Counted from the first letter of the stretch, positions 25,690 to 35,808 are shown. The stretch: DNA of 64,000 nucleotides from an uncultured Alistipes sp. (GCA_944321175.1 CALUKI010000004.1:1-64000); one strand, 5' to 3'. Notes: generated by a model from the sequence alone, not told the origin. Translations and numbers: made by a program.

Positions 25690-26030
25690 GGCCTGCGCTC
25701 GCGTGCCCGACGCCCGCCCTGATACTCCCGATATGCCCCCCCCCGACGCACGTCTTGACACACGCCCGACACACGGACACACCCTCCCCTGACACGCACC
25801 TTGACGTGCGCCCCGACGCCCCGACATACGCCTTGACGCACTTACGACACGCGCCTTAACGTGCGCCCCGACGCCCCGGATACACTCCCAACACGCGCCT
25901 TGACGCCAACACCCTTCCCCCGGCCCTCCCCCTCGGACGGGCCGATGTCCCGACCCGCGTCTTGATGTTCCCGACGGCCCTGATGCTCCGATACACACAC
26001 ACTGCCCTCGGACGGGCCGCCGCGGGGACG
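25690..26030. repeat. C-rich, G-poor degenerate repeat tract
   Basis: The plus strand is dominated by short variants of CTTGACGC, CCCCGACGCCCC and ACACGCGCC. A 29-bp near-identical direct repeat (CTTGACGTGCGCCCCGACGC and beyond) occurs at about 25800 and 25856. CCCTCGGACGGGCCG occurs near 25930 and 26005. It also holds a C9 run at 25736-25744. Open frames here are low-complexity and unsupported. The remaining gap to 26405 holds only an AT palindrome near 26036-26050 and a C8 run. Confidence 0.7.
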
Positions 26031-26405
26031 GAGCCAATAATAATATTATTATATTGTGTCGCGGCCTGCGGCATTGCGCCGTTGTGCGGTATGCGGGGCA
26101 TTTGTCTGCTGCCGGCCGGGGCGTTGCGGCTGGCGGGAGCGGTGCTGCGGGTGTGCTGCAGGCGAATCCGGTTATCCCTCTGTTTCAGACGGTTCGATTA
26201 CGGAGTCGAGCGGCACTCGAAAGCGTTCGTAAGCACTTCGGACTCCCGACGCTTCCTTTCGCCAGCCCCCCCCAACCGGCGCGATCGGATGCGGAAACCG
26301 TTGGGATTCCGCACGTTGCTGAGCCTGCAGGCGGCGGCGCAGGCCGCTTCATGGGGCGGGGCGGACTTTTGTTTGGTTTCCGATGAAAAAAAACATGCGA
26401 TTTTT

Positions 26406-26434
26406 TTGTTTGAACTCGAAATTTATTATCTTTG
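26406..26434 (+). promoter_or_regulatory. susC promoter
   Basis: TTG (26406-26408) and a perfect TATCTTTG (26427-26434) are 18 bp apart. This predicts a leader of about 258 nt before the susC ATG. No anti-sigma or hybrid regulator gene is adjacent. Confidence 0.7.
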
Positions 26435-26698
26435 CATATGTAAAATTGTGACAAATGACGTAGAAAACAACCCCTAATTCATTGATTTGTTAACCTAAAC
26501 ACCTTTTTCAAGACCCAGAAAGACCCCCCCCTATCCCCTTAAAACCATTGTTCGGTCATTTTCAGAGAATCCAAACTCGCAAGCATTCCTGTACGGGCGC
26601 TGCGGAATTGTCGTTTGCCGACGGGCCGTTGGCGTGAGCCGGAAAGGAGTGATCTGAAAATTACTAATGTTGGAACTATTAAAGAAGATCAGTTAGAA

Positions 26699-29600
26699 AT
26701 GAAACACGTCTTACTTCCCCCCCCCAGTAAGAAGTTTGCTGTGCGTGGCGTATTTACGTGTGCTCTTGCCTGTTTGATGATCTTTGCATCATTGAATGTC
26801 TTTGCGCAGAGCCAGATTATTTCTGGTACCGTTACCGACGCTTCTACCAATAGCCCGCTCGTCGGAGCCGCTATTGTGATCAAGGGATCTACCGTCGGAA
26901 CCGTTTCTGAGGCGGATGGTACCTACTCAATCAAGGCAAAACCGACCGATGTGCTCGTCTGCTCCTATTTCGGATACGAAACGCAGGAGATCGAGATCGG
27001 TAATCGTACAATTGTCAATTTCCTGGTTAAAGAAGCCAATGAAACGATCGACGAGGTCGTTGTCGTAGGTTACGGTACGCTGAAGAAAACGCAGCTGGTA
27101 GGTGCCGTCGAGAACCTTGACGGCGACGAAATCGCAAATCGTCCGGCTCCGAACATCGCCCGCTCGCTGCAGGGCCAGATCCCCGGTCTGAATATTATCC
27201 AGACCGACGGTAAGCCTTCGCACAACGGCAGCATCTATGTCCGTGGCGGCGCTACATCCTATCAAACCCGTTCGTCGACCTCTTCGGCGAAGAATACGAA
27301 GCACTCGATCGGTCAGGGCGGTTCGGCTCTGGTGCTGATCGACGGCGTCGAAGGCGACCTCTCGTCGGTAAACCCGGAAGATATCGAAACGGTCTCCGTG
27401 CTGAAAGATGCGGCTTCGTCTGCCGTGTATGGTGCGCGTGCCGCTTTCGGTGTGATCCTCGTTACGACGAAGAACCCGAACAAAGACCGCGTTACGGTAA
27501 ACTACAACGGTTCATTCTCCATCAATCGCCGCACGGTGATCTGGGAGGACAACCTCGTTTCGGACGGTGTGCTCTGGAGCGAAAATTTCGCCGAATACTT
27601 CCAGGGCAATGACCGTACGCCCCAGTCGTCCGGTACATACCCCAGCGACATTAACAAGGAGATCGGTTTCTCGTCGGCTTATCTCGAAGAGTTCCGCCGC
27701 CGTAAAACGGATCCGACCTATGAGAATTACGGGAACCTGTACGGTACGATGAACGGCAAAACCGTTTACTACGGCAGTACGAACTGGATCGATCTCTACC
27801 TCAAGGATTACAACTTCGCCCACAAGCACAATATTTCGATAAGCGGCGCCGGCGAACGCGCAGCCTTCTCCGTGTCGGGCCGTTATTACGGACAGGACGG
27901 TATCTACAATATCGGCAACGAGCAATTCGACCAGTACAACCTGCGTGCGAAAGGTTCCGTGAAACTCGGCAAGATGTTCACGCTGGCGAACAATACGTCC
28001 GTTTACAACAGAAAATACCATCAGCCTTTCGTCGTCAACGGATCGATGCCTATCTGGCGTCAGATCGAGCACCGCGCACAGCCGGTTTATCCTGTTTACA
28101 ATGAAGACGGTACGTTGACCTATGCCGCAGCCGCCATGGTATATGAGGGCTGGACGCAGGATCAGGCCTATCAGGAAGAGAACGCACTGGATGTCTCGAC
28201 TACGACGACGCTGACCTTCGAACCGATCAAGGATGTCCTGAAGGTTACGGGCGACTTCACCTACAAGGCGACCCGCAATACGAAAGACCGCATCAGCCCG
28301 ACGCAGACGGGTTATACGACGCCGGGTATCCCCCACGAGTACAACCCCAACTCATACAAGTCGAACTGGCGCTACAATACGGACTATATCGCATCCAATA
28401 TCGTTGCCACATGGACTCCGAAGCTGGGTGAAAACCACGAGTTGAACGTAGTGGGCGGTTGGAATATCGAGAAGACGAATTACCGTTCGTTCTACCTGCA
28501 GCTCCGCAACCTGCTTTATCCTTCGCAGCCGTCGTTCGAATTGACGGATTCGGATATATTTACCGTTACCGACGGCGGATACGACAAGTCGATGGTGGGT
28601 GTTTTCGCCCGTATCAACTATACACTGCTGAACCGTTTCATTTTCGAGTTCGCCGCCCGCTACGACGGTTCCTCGCTGTTCCCCAGCCATCAGCGTTGGG
28701 GCTTCTTCCCCTCGGGATCGGTCGGCTGGCTTCTCTCCGAGGAGCCCTGGATGGAGGGAACGCGTGACTGGCTCGATGTTTTCAAGCTGAGAGCCAATGT
28801 CGGTTCGCTGGGCAATGCTTCGATCCCCGCATATTCGTTCCTCGACACATGGCCCGTAGATAAAACCGAGAATATCATCCTCGGCGGTCAGAAAGTCAAC
28901 AAGATCCAGACGCAGGGCTTGATTCCCCGCTCGTTGACATGGGAAACGATTACGACCTACGATGTCGGCGTAGATTTCGCATTCTTGCGCAACCGGTTGT
29001 CGGGAACTTTCGATTACTACTGGCGTTACACGAACGACCTGTTGATCGGCGGCCCCGAATATCCCCAGATCCTCGGCGAAAGCTCGCCTAAAGGAAACTA
29101 CGGTTCGTTGAAGACCAGGGGCTGGGAGGCTTCGCTTTCATGGCGCGACAGCTTCAAGGTCGGCGGCAAACCCTTCAGCTACAATGTGAAGGTGAGCGTA
29201 TGGGACAGCCGTACATGGGTCAAGGAGTACTACAATGCCAACGGCAATATCTACAACTACTACGCAGGCAAGGAGCTGGGCGAAATCTGGGGCTTCCGGA
29301 CGGACGGCTATTTCCTGACCAATGAAGAGGCCAACAACTGGGCCGTCGACGCTTTCCATAAGAACGGAAACAATTTCCGCGCCTATGCCGGCGACCTGAA
29401 ATTCATCGATATCAACGGCGACGGCCAGATCGATGTCGGCAGCGGTCTGCTCAGCGACCATGGCGACCTGGAGCGTATCGGTAATGAAGCGCCCCGCTAT
29501 CAGTACGGTATCAACCTCGGCCTGAACTGGAACGGCATCGGCCTGAATGTATTCGTTCAGGGTGTCGGCAAACGCGACTGGTACCCGATGAATGAGACCG

Positions 29601-30076
29601 GTTTCTTCTGGGGCATGTACAACCGTCCTTACGGCTACCTGCCTACGGTCCATACGACGGACGCCGTCATTATGGACTACAGCACCGAAAACTGGCGCGT
29701 GACCAACCCCGGCGCTTATTACACGCGTAAAGTCACGTATGCAGCCAACCGTAACGTCGGCCCGCTGACTTATGAGAACGACTATTACCTGCAGGACGCA
29801 TCCTATTGGCGTATCAAGAACATTACGATCGACTATACCTTCCCGCAGGAGTGGACGCGCAAGATCAGCATCGAGAAGCTGAACGTCTATATTTCGGGTG
29901 AGAATATTTTCACCCACTCTCCGCTGTTCAAGCATACGAAGATGTTCGATCCTGAAACGATCGGATTCGGCGACAGCGACTACAACACTACGACCGGCGG
30001 TTTGAGCGGTGTAGGTCAGGGCTACAGCTACCCGATGTTGAAGACGTGGACCATCGGATTGAATGTTACTTTCTAA
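26699..30076 (+). CDS. SusC/RagA-family TonB-linked outer-membrane transporter
   Basis: This 1125-residue protein imports a substrate captured by its SusD partner. The signal peptide (FTCALACLMIFASLNVFAQ) precedes a carboxypeptidase-regulatory-like domain (ISGTVTDASTNSPLVGAAIV). The TonB box region IDEVVVVGYGTLKKTQL and plug (GGSALVLIDGVEGDLSSVNP, SVLKDAASSAVYGARAAFGV) are followed by a long beta barrel ending in a terminal phenylalanine (GLNVTF). The ATG at 26699 gives a normal signal peptide, although a C9 run follows it within 18 bases. Genes around it encode phosphoesterases rather than glycosidases, so the substrate may be phosphorylated; this is inference. Confidence 0.95.
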   Translation: MKHVLLPPPSKKFAVRGVFTCALACLMIFASLNVFAQSQIISGTVTDASTNSPLVGAAIVIKGSTVGTVSEADGTYSIKAKPTDVLVCSYFGYETQEIEIGNRTIVNFLVKEANETIDEVVVVGYGTLKKTQLVGAVENLDGDEIANRPAPNIARSLQGQIPGLNIIQTDGKPSHNGSIYVRGGATSYQTRSSTSSAKNTKHSIGQGGSALVLIDGVEGDLSSVNPEDIETVSVLKDAASSAVYGARAAFGVILVTTKNPNKDRVTVNYNGSFSINRRTVIWEDNLVSDGVLWSENFAEYFQGNDRTPQSSGTYPSDINKEIGFSSAYLEEFRRRKTDPTYENYGNLYGTMNGKTVYYGSTNWIDLYLKDYNFAHKHNISISGAGERAAFSVSGRYYGQDGIYNIGNEQFDQYNLRAKGSVKLGKMFTLANNTSVYNRKYHQPFVVNGSMPIWRQIEHRAQPVYPVYNEDGTLTYAAAAMVYEGWTQDQAYQEENALDVSTTTTLTFEPIKDVLKVTGDFTYKATRNTKDRISPTQTGYTTPGIPHEYNPNSYKSNWRYNTDYIASNIVATWTPKLGENHELNVVGGWNIEKTNYRSFYLQLRNLLYPSQPSFELTDSDIFTVTDGGYDKSMVGVFARINYTLLNRFIFEFAARYDGSSLFPSHQRWGFFPSGSVGWLLSEEPWMEGTRDWLDVFKLRANVGSLGNASIPAYSFLDTWPVDKTENIILGGQKVNKIQTQGLIPRSLTWETITTYDVGVDFAFLRNRLSGTFDYYWRYTNDLLIGGPEYPQILGESSPKGNYGSLKTRGWEASLSWRDSFKVGGKPFSYNVKVSVWDSRTWVKEYYNANGNIYNYYAGKELGEIWGFRTDGYFLTNEEANNWAVDAFHKNGNNFRAYAGDLKFIDINGDGQIDVGSGLLSDHGDLERIGNEAPRYQYGINLGLNWNGIGLNVFVQGVGKRDWYPMNETGFFWGMYNRPYGYLPTVHTTDAVIMDYSTENWRVTNPGAYYTRKVTYAANRNVGPLTYENDYYLQDASYWRIKNITIDYTFPQEWTRKISIEKLNVYISGENIFTHSPLFKHTKMFDPETIGFGDSDYNTTTGGLSGVGQGYSYPMLKTWTIGLNVTF
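26717..26725 (+). repeat. C9 homopolymer in the susC signal-peptide region
   Basis: Nine C in codons 7-9 encode the PPP of MKHVLLPPPSKK. They are flanked by the inverted repeat CTTACT/AGTAAG. A slip of one base would frameshift the transporter near its start, making this a possible phase-variation switch. Confidence 0.75.
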
Positions 30077-30097
30077 CATAAAATGCAAAAAGAGGAT

Positions 30098-31915
30098 ATG
30101 AAAAGTATCACAAAAATATTTGTATTGGCATCCGTCTCGCTCTCGGTGGCATCATGCGAGAAGTTTCTGGATGCGCAGCCGATCAACGAAATCTCATCCG
30201 AGGCCTTTTTTGTTCGCGAAGCGGATTTCGTCATGTACAGCAACGGCCTGCTGGACCTGTATTGCCCTTCGGCTTCTACGGTCGGTGCAGGTGACAATTA
30301 TACGGATCTGACTGCAAGTAAATCCTCGACGGATTTCTATAAACCCGGTGCCCAATGGGATGCAACCAAACAGGGCGGATGGGGCGTATCCGACTGGAGA
30401 AATATCCGCCGGGCCAATATCATGCTGCGCGATATGGTGCGTGCACAGGGCAATGTGAGCGAGGATATCTATAACCATTATGCCGGTGTGGCCCGTTTCT
30501 GGCGAGCCTATTTCTACTTCGCAAAGGTCAAGAACTTCAGCAACGTGCCCTGGATCGACCATCCGCTGGATGTTGAGGACGCGATCCTGTATGCTCCGCG
30601 CGACGACCGTGAGTTTGTGATGAGCAAAGTGCTCGAAGATCTGAACTACGCTTGTACATACTGCCTGGGTCAGGAGAACTACCGCAATGTTATCAACCGC
30701 ATGGTCGCCCTGGCGTTCAAGTCCCGCGTATGTCTCTACGAAGGTACCTTTAGAAAGTACCATTCCGTAAATCCGGCAACGAACCAGCCCTGGAACAACC
30801 AGTACGGTACGGCCGAGGATTTCCTTCAGGAGGCTGTAAATGCCGCCCAGGAGATTATGAAATCGGGGATCCAGCTGCACGGGGACTACCACTCCCTGTT
30901 CGTCTCGACGAACCTTGAGAACATCGACGAGGCCATCTGGTACCGCGAGTACCTGACCAGCGAGTCGCTCAATGTATGGCATGATCTGACCTTGCAGTAC
31001 AATACCTCCACTGCAAGCCAGAAGGTTTCGCCGACCAAACCGCTGATGAACATGTATCTCAAGGCGGACGGTACCCCCATCGAAACGGGTGAGGTGTCGT
31101 TGAACGACGAGTTTAAGGACCGCGATCCCCGTCTGGCGGCTACGGTGCAGTGCCCCGGCCATACCTGGACGATGGGCGGCGTAACCTCTCCCAAACCGCT
31201 GCGGTTCTCCTGGACCGTGACCGGATACATGTTCACGAAATGGAATCAGGAGCTGGAGGAGAACTATATCAACGGCCGAAACGACAACTGGATTCCGATC
31301 ATCCGCTATGCGGAAGTCCTGTTGAACTATGCCGAGGCTAAAGCCGAACTGAATAACGGTCGTTTGGATGAAGAAGATTGGAACAAGACGGTTGGCGCGT
31401 TGCGTCAGCGTGCGGGTGTTACCAATATTTATCCGGAGGGCGGATCCTATAAAGAGGATACCTGGCTGAAGGACTATTATGCCCGTGCCGAGGGCGCCGC
31501 TGTTACCAATTTGTCGAATACGATTCTCGAGATCCGCCGCGAGCGCGTTACGGAGCTCTTCCTCGAGGGCCGTCGTGTCGATGATCTTTATCGCTGGCAT
31601 TGTGCGAACCTGATTGCGGATCGTGCCGATAAGAACGATACGGGTTGGCGCGGTCTCTATCTGACGGCTGAGGATGTGAAAAACGGATTCGATTTTAACG
31701 GCGAACATTTCACCTTTACGTCGTCGGGGACAAATGACAACAACTACATGATCGGGACGAATACCAGTGACAACAACTGGACCTTGTCGGATGGCGATCA
31801 TGGTTATCTGATCTATCACCAGAATATGATTTGGGATGAGAAGCGGTATGTTCGGCCCATTCCTACGTCGGCCATAACGTTGAATCCGAATCTGGGACAG
31901 AATTACGGTTGGTAG
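30098..31915 (+). CDS. SusD/RagB-family nutrient-binding lipoprotein
   Basis: This 605-residue outer-membrane lipoprotein caps the SusC barrel. The signal MKSITKIFVLASVSLSVASC gives lipobox cysteine 20, followed by EKFLDAQPINEISSEAFF, typical of the family. The TPR-like helical core includes VARFWRAYFYFAKVKNFSNVPW, and the C-terminal part contains IIRYAEVLLNYAEAKAELN and RRERVTELFLEGRRVDDLYRW. An upstream ATG at 30083 adds five residues; 30098 follows a purine-rich AGAGG. It starts 21 bp after susC and is surely cotranscribed. Confidence 0.95.
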   Translation: MKSITKIFVLASVSLSVASCEKFLDAQPINEISSEAFFVREADFVMYSNGLLDLYCPSASTVGAGDNYTDLTASKSSTDFYKPGAQWDATKQGGWGVSDWRNIRRANIMLRDMVRAQGNVSEDIYNHYAGVARFWRAYFYFAKVKNFSNVPWIDHPLDVEDAILYAPRDDREFVMSKVLEDLNYACTYCLGQENYRNVINRMVALAFKSRVCLYEGTFRKYHSVNPATNQPWNNQYGTAEDFLQEAVNAAQEIMKSGIQLHGDYHSLFVSTNLENIDEAIWYREYLTSESLNVWHDLTLQYNTSTASQKVSPTKPLMNMYLKADGTPIETGEVSLNDEFKDRDPRLAATVQCPGHTWTMGGVTSPKPLRFSWTVTGYMFTKWNQELEENYINGRNDNWIPIIRYAEVLLNYAEAKAELNNGRLDEEDWNKTVGALRQRAGVTNIYPEGGSYKEDTWLKDYYARAEGAAVTNLSNTILEIRRERVTELFLEGRRVDDLYRWHCANLIADRADKNDTGWRGLYLTAEDVKNGFDFNGEHFTFTSSGTNDNNYMIGTNTSDNNWTLSDGDHGYLIYHQNMIWDEKRYVRPIPTSAITLNPNLGQNYGW

Positions 31916-31935
31916 TTATTGAGATGTTGAAAGGA

Positions 31936-31967
31936 TATGCAATCTCCGGTTTTCCGGAGGTTGCATA
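31936..31967 (+). terminator. Hairpin after susD
   Basis: A 14-bp stem with one G-T pair (TATGCAATCTCCGG, loop TTTT) starts 20 bp after susD. The tail CCTTTCCTTT is only moderately T-rich, so it may attenuate rather than stop transcription into the phosphoesterase gene. Confidence 0.6.
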
Positions 31968-32033
31968 CCTTTCCTTTGAAAGGACAATCGTTTTTTGACG
32001 TGCGTGATATTTTTAATGATGTTTTAAGATTTT

Positions 32034-33770
32034 ATGTGGACATTCAAGAGATTCTATTTCTTCCTTTTGGCCGCCGTTCTGCTCGGAGGAGCCGCTTGTT
32101 CCTCCGATGAGTCGGGCGGTGATGACAATCCCGATCCGGGCACGGGCACCGGACCGATCAGCGAGATCAATGGTACGGCGATCGATCCCGGCAACAACCT
32201 GGTCGGCCTTATCACGGATGCTTCGACCGGCGAGGGGATTCCCGGTGTCCCTGTGACGGACGGATACTCTTTTACGCAGACCGATGCGAACGGCGTTTAC
32301 CAGTTCGAGGCGAACCGTTATTGCCGCAACGTATATTACATCACACCGGCAAATTACAAAATCGCCGTAGATGAGAAGACGAAACTGCCGCTTTTTTACT
32401 CTACTTCCGCAATCGACCGTTACCAGACGAACCGGAATGACTTTGTCCTTGAGCCGCTGAGTGCCATTGAGGAAAATTTCACCTTCATTGCAATCGGCGA
32501 CCCGCAGTGCGAAAGCGATTCCGATGTGAACCGTTTCAGGACGGAGACGATTCAGGATATCAGCTCGACGATTGCCAGTGAGCAGGCAAGCGGACGGTAT
32601 CTGAACGCCTATGCCGTTACATTGGGCGACATCACCTTCGACAATACCGTACAATGGGATCCGATGGTCGAATCCATGTCCAATGTGAAGGTCGGAACGG
32701 ACTATCTGCCGATTTTCAACTGCATCGGCAACCATGACCATGATGCCGGAACGTCAACGGACTATCTGGCGACGAACAACTATGTTACGCGGCTCGGCCC
32801 GACGGACTATGCGTTCAACAGAGGCAAAGCGCACATCGTTGTAATGGATGATGTGGTATGTACGACGACGAGCGGATCGACATGGTCGTACAATGCCGGA
32901 TTCAGTGAAGCTCAGTACAACTGGCTCAAGGCCGATCTCGATCTGGTCGAAAACAAGGCGGATAAGCTCGTTTTCCTCTGCTGCCACATTCCCTTCCGGG
33001 CCGGCAGTTCATCGGGCGGGTCGAATGTCAACAAGGACAAGTTCTATGATGAAGTCCTCGATCTGCTCACGCAGTTCAAGGAGGCGCATATCATGATCGG
33101 CCACACGCACTATCCGCAGAATTACATTCACACGCAGAAAGTCTGCCAGGGCGGAAAACCTATTTACGAGCATGTGCACGGTGGCGCCTGCGGTGCCTGG
33201 TGGTGCAGCAATCTCAATACCGACGGCGCTCCGAATGGTTACAGCATCTATGAAGTCCGCGGGTCGAGCGTGTATAACTGGGTGGCAAAAAGTACGAACC
33301 AGCCCGCATCGTATCAGATGCGTGTCTATGACGGCAATGCGGTCTATTCGGGACAGAAAGGATACTCCTATACATGGACAGGCGGCGGCAAGGGCGGTTC
33401 GAACAACATCAACGTCAACGGCCTGAAAACTCTCGAAGGTTGTTTTGTCGTTTCGTTGTGGAACGACGATCCGTCGAACTGGAAGGTGGAGTTGATTCAG
33501 AACGGTGTCTCCACGCCGATGAAACGCATATCGTCGGGAATATCGGACATGTGCGTCGTGTCGTTCTTCTTCAACGAGTTGAACAAGAACACTACGACCT
33601 GGACCAGATCGTTGTCGCATTACTGGTATGCGAAGTCCGTCAGCGGAAAGCCCTCCGAAGACAAGAACTGGACCGTTCGCGCAACACAGACCATTCCGTC
33701 GAGCGGTGTGACGAATGTGTATGGGTCAAGTGCTCTCCAAACCGATTTCTCCGGTTTTGCGTGGAACTGA
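32034..33770 (+). CDS. Calcineurin-like phosphoesterase lipoprotein, copy 1
   Basis: A 578-residue predicted surface or periplasmic phosphoesterase. The lipobox is LLGGAAC with Cys22. Residues 45-105 form the beta-sandwich N-terminal domain of the family (GLITDASTGEGIPGVPVTDG). The metallophosphatase core has metal-ligand motifs GDPQ (Asp156), TLGD (Asp199), GNHDHD (Asn233, His234), His318 in CCHIPF and GHTHY (His357, His359). A C-terminal beta domain follows. The usual DxH is DPQ here, a variant to note. Its substrate is unknown. It follows susD by 118 bp and is paralogous to the next gene. Confidence 0.88.
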   Translation: MWTFKRFYFFLLAAVLLGGAACSSDESGGDDNPDPGTGTGPISEINGTAIDPGNNLVGLITDASTGEGIPGVPVTDGYSFTQTDANGVYQFEANRYCRNVYYITPANYKIAVDEKTKLPLFYSTSAIDRYQTNRNDFVLEPLSAIEENFTFIAIGDPQCESDSDVNRFRTETIQDISSTIASEQASGRYLNAYAVTLGDITFDNTVQWDPMVESMSNVKVGTDYLPIFNCIGNHDHDAGTSTDYLATNNYVTRLGPTDYAFNRGKAHIVVMDDVVCTTTSGSTWSYNAGFSEAQYNWLKADLDLVENKADKLVFLCCHIPFRAGSSSGGSNVNKDKFYDEVLDLLTQFKEAHIMIGHTHYPQNYIHTQKVCQGGKPIYEHVHGGACGAWWCSNLNTDGAPNGYSIYEVRGSSVYNWVAKSTNQPASYQMRVYDGNAVYSGQKGYSYTWTGGGKGGSNNINVNGLKTLEGCFVVSLWNDDPSNWKVELIQNGVSTPMKRISSGISDMCVVSFFFNELNKNTTTWTRSLSHYWYAKSVSGKPSEDKNWTVRATQTIPSSGVTNVYGSSALQTDFSGFAWN

Positions 33771-33799
33771 CATATTGACTGACCGTACAGCTCCATTGG

Positions 33800-33831
33800 G
33801 GAGTGGCGCCTGCAAGAGCGCCACTCCTTTT
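33800..33831 (+). terminator. Terminator between the two phosphoesterase genes
   Basis: A perfect 10-bp stem (GGAGTGGCGC) with an 8-nt loop is followed by four T. It suggests the second copy is transcribed separately. The rest of 33832-34083 shows no gene and no clear promoter. Confidence 0.75.
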
Positions 33832-34083
33832 ATGTGGGTCTTCCTCCCTTGAATCTCTCTCCCGTGCGGAAAGCACTGCTTGCGGCCGAGTGCCTTCGGA
33901 GCTTGCGCGCTCCTGCGGGCCTGCCGGAACAAGGGGCGGACGATAAACAAAATGTCCGTTGCCGGATAATGAAACCGGTTGCATTTCCGTTTGACATGCG
34001 AGGGATATTCCCGTTTATACTGTGTCGCGGAGTTGCGTTATGCATGCGGATATTGAAGACAACCATTTTTTTATTTATACAAA

Positions 34084-35787
34084 ATGTTACAAAAACTTTA
34101 TTCTCTGTTTTTGACGGCAATCCTGTTGGGCGGAGTTGCCTGCTCCAGTTCGGATCCGGAGGATCCGAACGCTACGCCCGGTGGCGGCGGCGGGGGTGAT
34201 GTTACCGAAATCAACGGTACCAAGATCGACCCGAACAACAATCTGATCGGTCTCATCTCGGATGCATCGACCGGAAAAGGAATCCCCGGCGTCCCCGTGA
34301 CGGACGGTTATTCCTTTACGCAGACCGATGCGAACGGCGTCTATCAGTTCGAGGCGAACCGTTACTGCCGCAACGTCTATTATACGACGCCTTCCAACTA
34401 CAAGGTGGCGTTGTCCCAGAGCAAGACTCCGGCATTCTACTCTACGAAGACAATCGACCGCTATGCGGTCAATCGGAACGATTTTGTCCTGGAACCGCTC
34501 GAAAGCGAAGAGAAAGACTTTACATTGGTAATGATCTCCGATCCGCAGTGCCAGAGCGATACGCACGTTGAACGGTTCAAAACGGAAACCATGATGGATA
34601 TTCGTTCGGCAATAAGCGGCAGCGGGTACGGGAACGTGTATGCCGTGACGCTGGGGGACGTTATTTACGACAACCAGGCACAATGGGAGCCGATGGTCAA
34701 CGCCCTGTCGAATGTATCCATAGGAACCGACAAGTATCTTCCGGTCTTCAACTGCATCGGCAATCATGACCACAACAATGCCGGTGTGTCGGAGTACACG
34801 GCTACGCAGAGCTATGTGGATCATTTCGGCCCGACAGATTACTCGTTCAATCGGGGCGATGCCCATATCGTGGTCATGGACAACATCATGTATCTCAAAA
34901 GCACGTCGGGTGCGACCTACAATGCCTGTGAATATACGCAGGGATTTACGAAACAGCAGTACGAGTGGTTGAAAGCCGATCTGGATCTGGTCGAGAACAA
35001 GGCGGAGAAACTGCTTATCTTCTGTGCGCATGCACCTTTCCGCAACGGCAGTTCGGTAAATGTGAACAAGGACAAGTATTATGGCGAGTTCCTTCAGCTC
35101 TTCTCTCAGTTCAAGGAGGCGCATATCATGATCGGCCATACGCATTATCCGGAGAATTACATCCATACCGGTTATGTCTGCAAAGGCGGCAAACCGATAT
35201 ACGAGCATGTACATGCTGCGGCGAGCGGCGGTTTCTGGTGGAGTGACCTGTGTACCGACGGTTCTCCGAACGGATACGGCATTTATACGGTCGAGGGGGC
35301 ATCCATTACGGATTGGGTGGCAAAATCGACGGGGCGGACCGAGGCGACGCAGCTGCGGGCCTATGACGGAAATATGAAGTACACCGGCTCCAAGAGCGAG
35401 AACTATGCTTGGGAGAGCATGTTCAAAGACTGCTTTATCGCTACGGTATGGAACGACGACAAAGTCAATTGGAAGGTCGAATTCATCCCCAAAGGCGGAG
35501 CACCCATCGAGATGAAGCGCGTGACCTCCGGTCAGCGCGACTGGTGTGCGTACTCGTTCCTGATCAACGAGGCGGGACGGTCGAAAACGAACACTTCGTA
35601 TCATAAACAGCTGCTCCATTACTGGTATGTCAAGGCTCCGAGCGGCAGCCCCTCGACGGAACCTGACGGCTGGGAGATCCGTGCCACGCAGACCATTCCG
35701 ACAAGCGGGAAAACCCATGTCTATTCGGTTACACAGCTGCAGGATCATCAGACTGATCCATATACCGGATTTGGTGCGGGACATTAG
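34084..35787 (+). CDS. Calcineurin-like phosphoesterase lipoprotein, copy 2
   Basis: A 567-residue paralogue of the upstream protein with the same layout: lipobox LLGGVAC, a glycine-rich linker, N-terminal beta domain, metallophosphatase core (SDPQ, TLGD, GNHDHN, CAHAPF, GHTHY) and C-terminal domain. The segment GVPVTDGYSFTQTDANGVYQ and the following ten residues are identical in both copies, while linkers and the C-terminus diverge. That fits tandem duplication with purifying selection or gene conversion. All metal ligands are present, so both are probably active. Confidence 0.88.
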   Translation: MLQKLYSLFLTAILLGGVACSSSDPEDPNATPGGGGGGDVTEINGTKIDPNNNLIGLISDASTGKGIPGVPVTDGYSFTQTDANGVYQFEANRYCRNVYYTTPSNYKVALSQSKTPAFYSTKTIDRYAVNRNDFVLEPLESEEKDFTLVMISDPQCQSDTHVERFKTETMMDIRSAISGSGYGNVYAVTLGDVIYDNQAQWEPMVNALSNVSIGTDKYLPVFNCIGNHDHNNAGVSEYTATQSYVDHFGPTDYSFNRGDAHIVVMDNIMYLKSTSGATYNACEYTQGFTKQQYEWLKADLDLVENKAEKLLIFCAHAPFRNGSSVNVNKDKYYGEFLQLFSQFKEAHIMIGHTHYPENYIHTGYVCKGGKPIYEHVHAAASGGFWWSDLCTDGSPNGYGIYTVEGASITDWVAKSTGRTEATQLRAYDGNMKYTGSKSENYAWESMFKDCFIATVWNDDKVNWKVEFIPKGGAPIEMKRVTSGQRDWCAYSFLINEAGRSKTNTSYHKQLLHYWYVKAPSGSPSTEPDGWEIRATQTIPTSGKTHVYSVTQLQDHQTDPYTGFGAGH

Positions 35788-35808
35788 TCCGCATGCCCGA
35801 GATGAACG

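Noticed and set aside
25573..26037. A 154-codon minus-strand frame in the C-rich tract
   Set aside because: The protein is a low-complexity Gly/Arg/Cys repeat arising from the biased DNA; there is no promoter or family.
30194..31819. A 541-codon minus-strand frame opposite susD
   Set aside because: It is an antisense shadow of susD without motifs.
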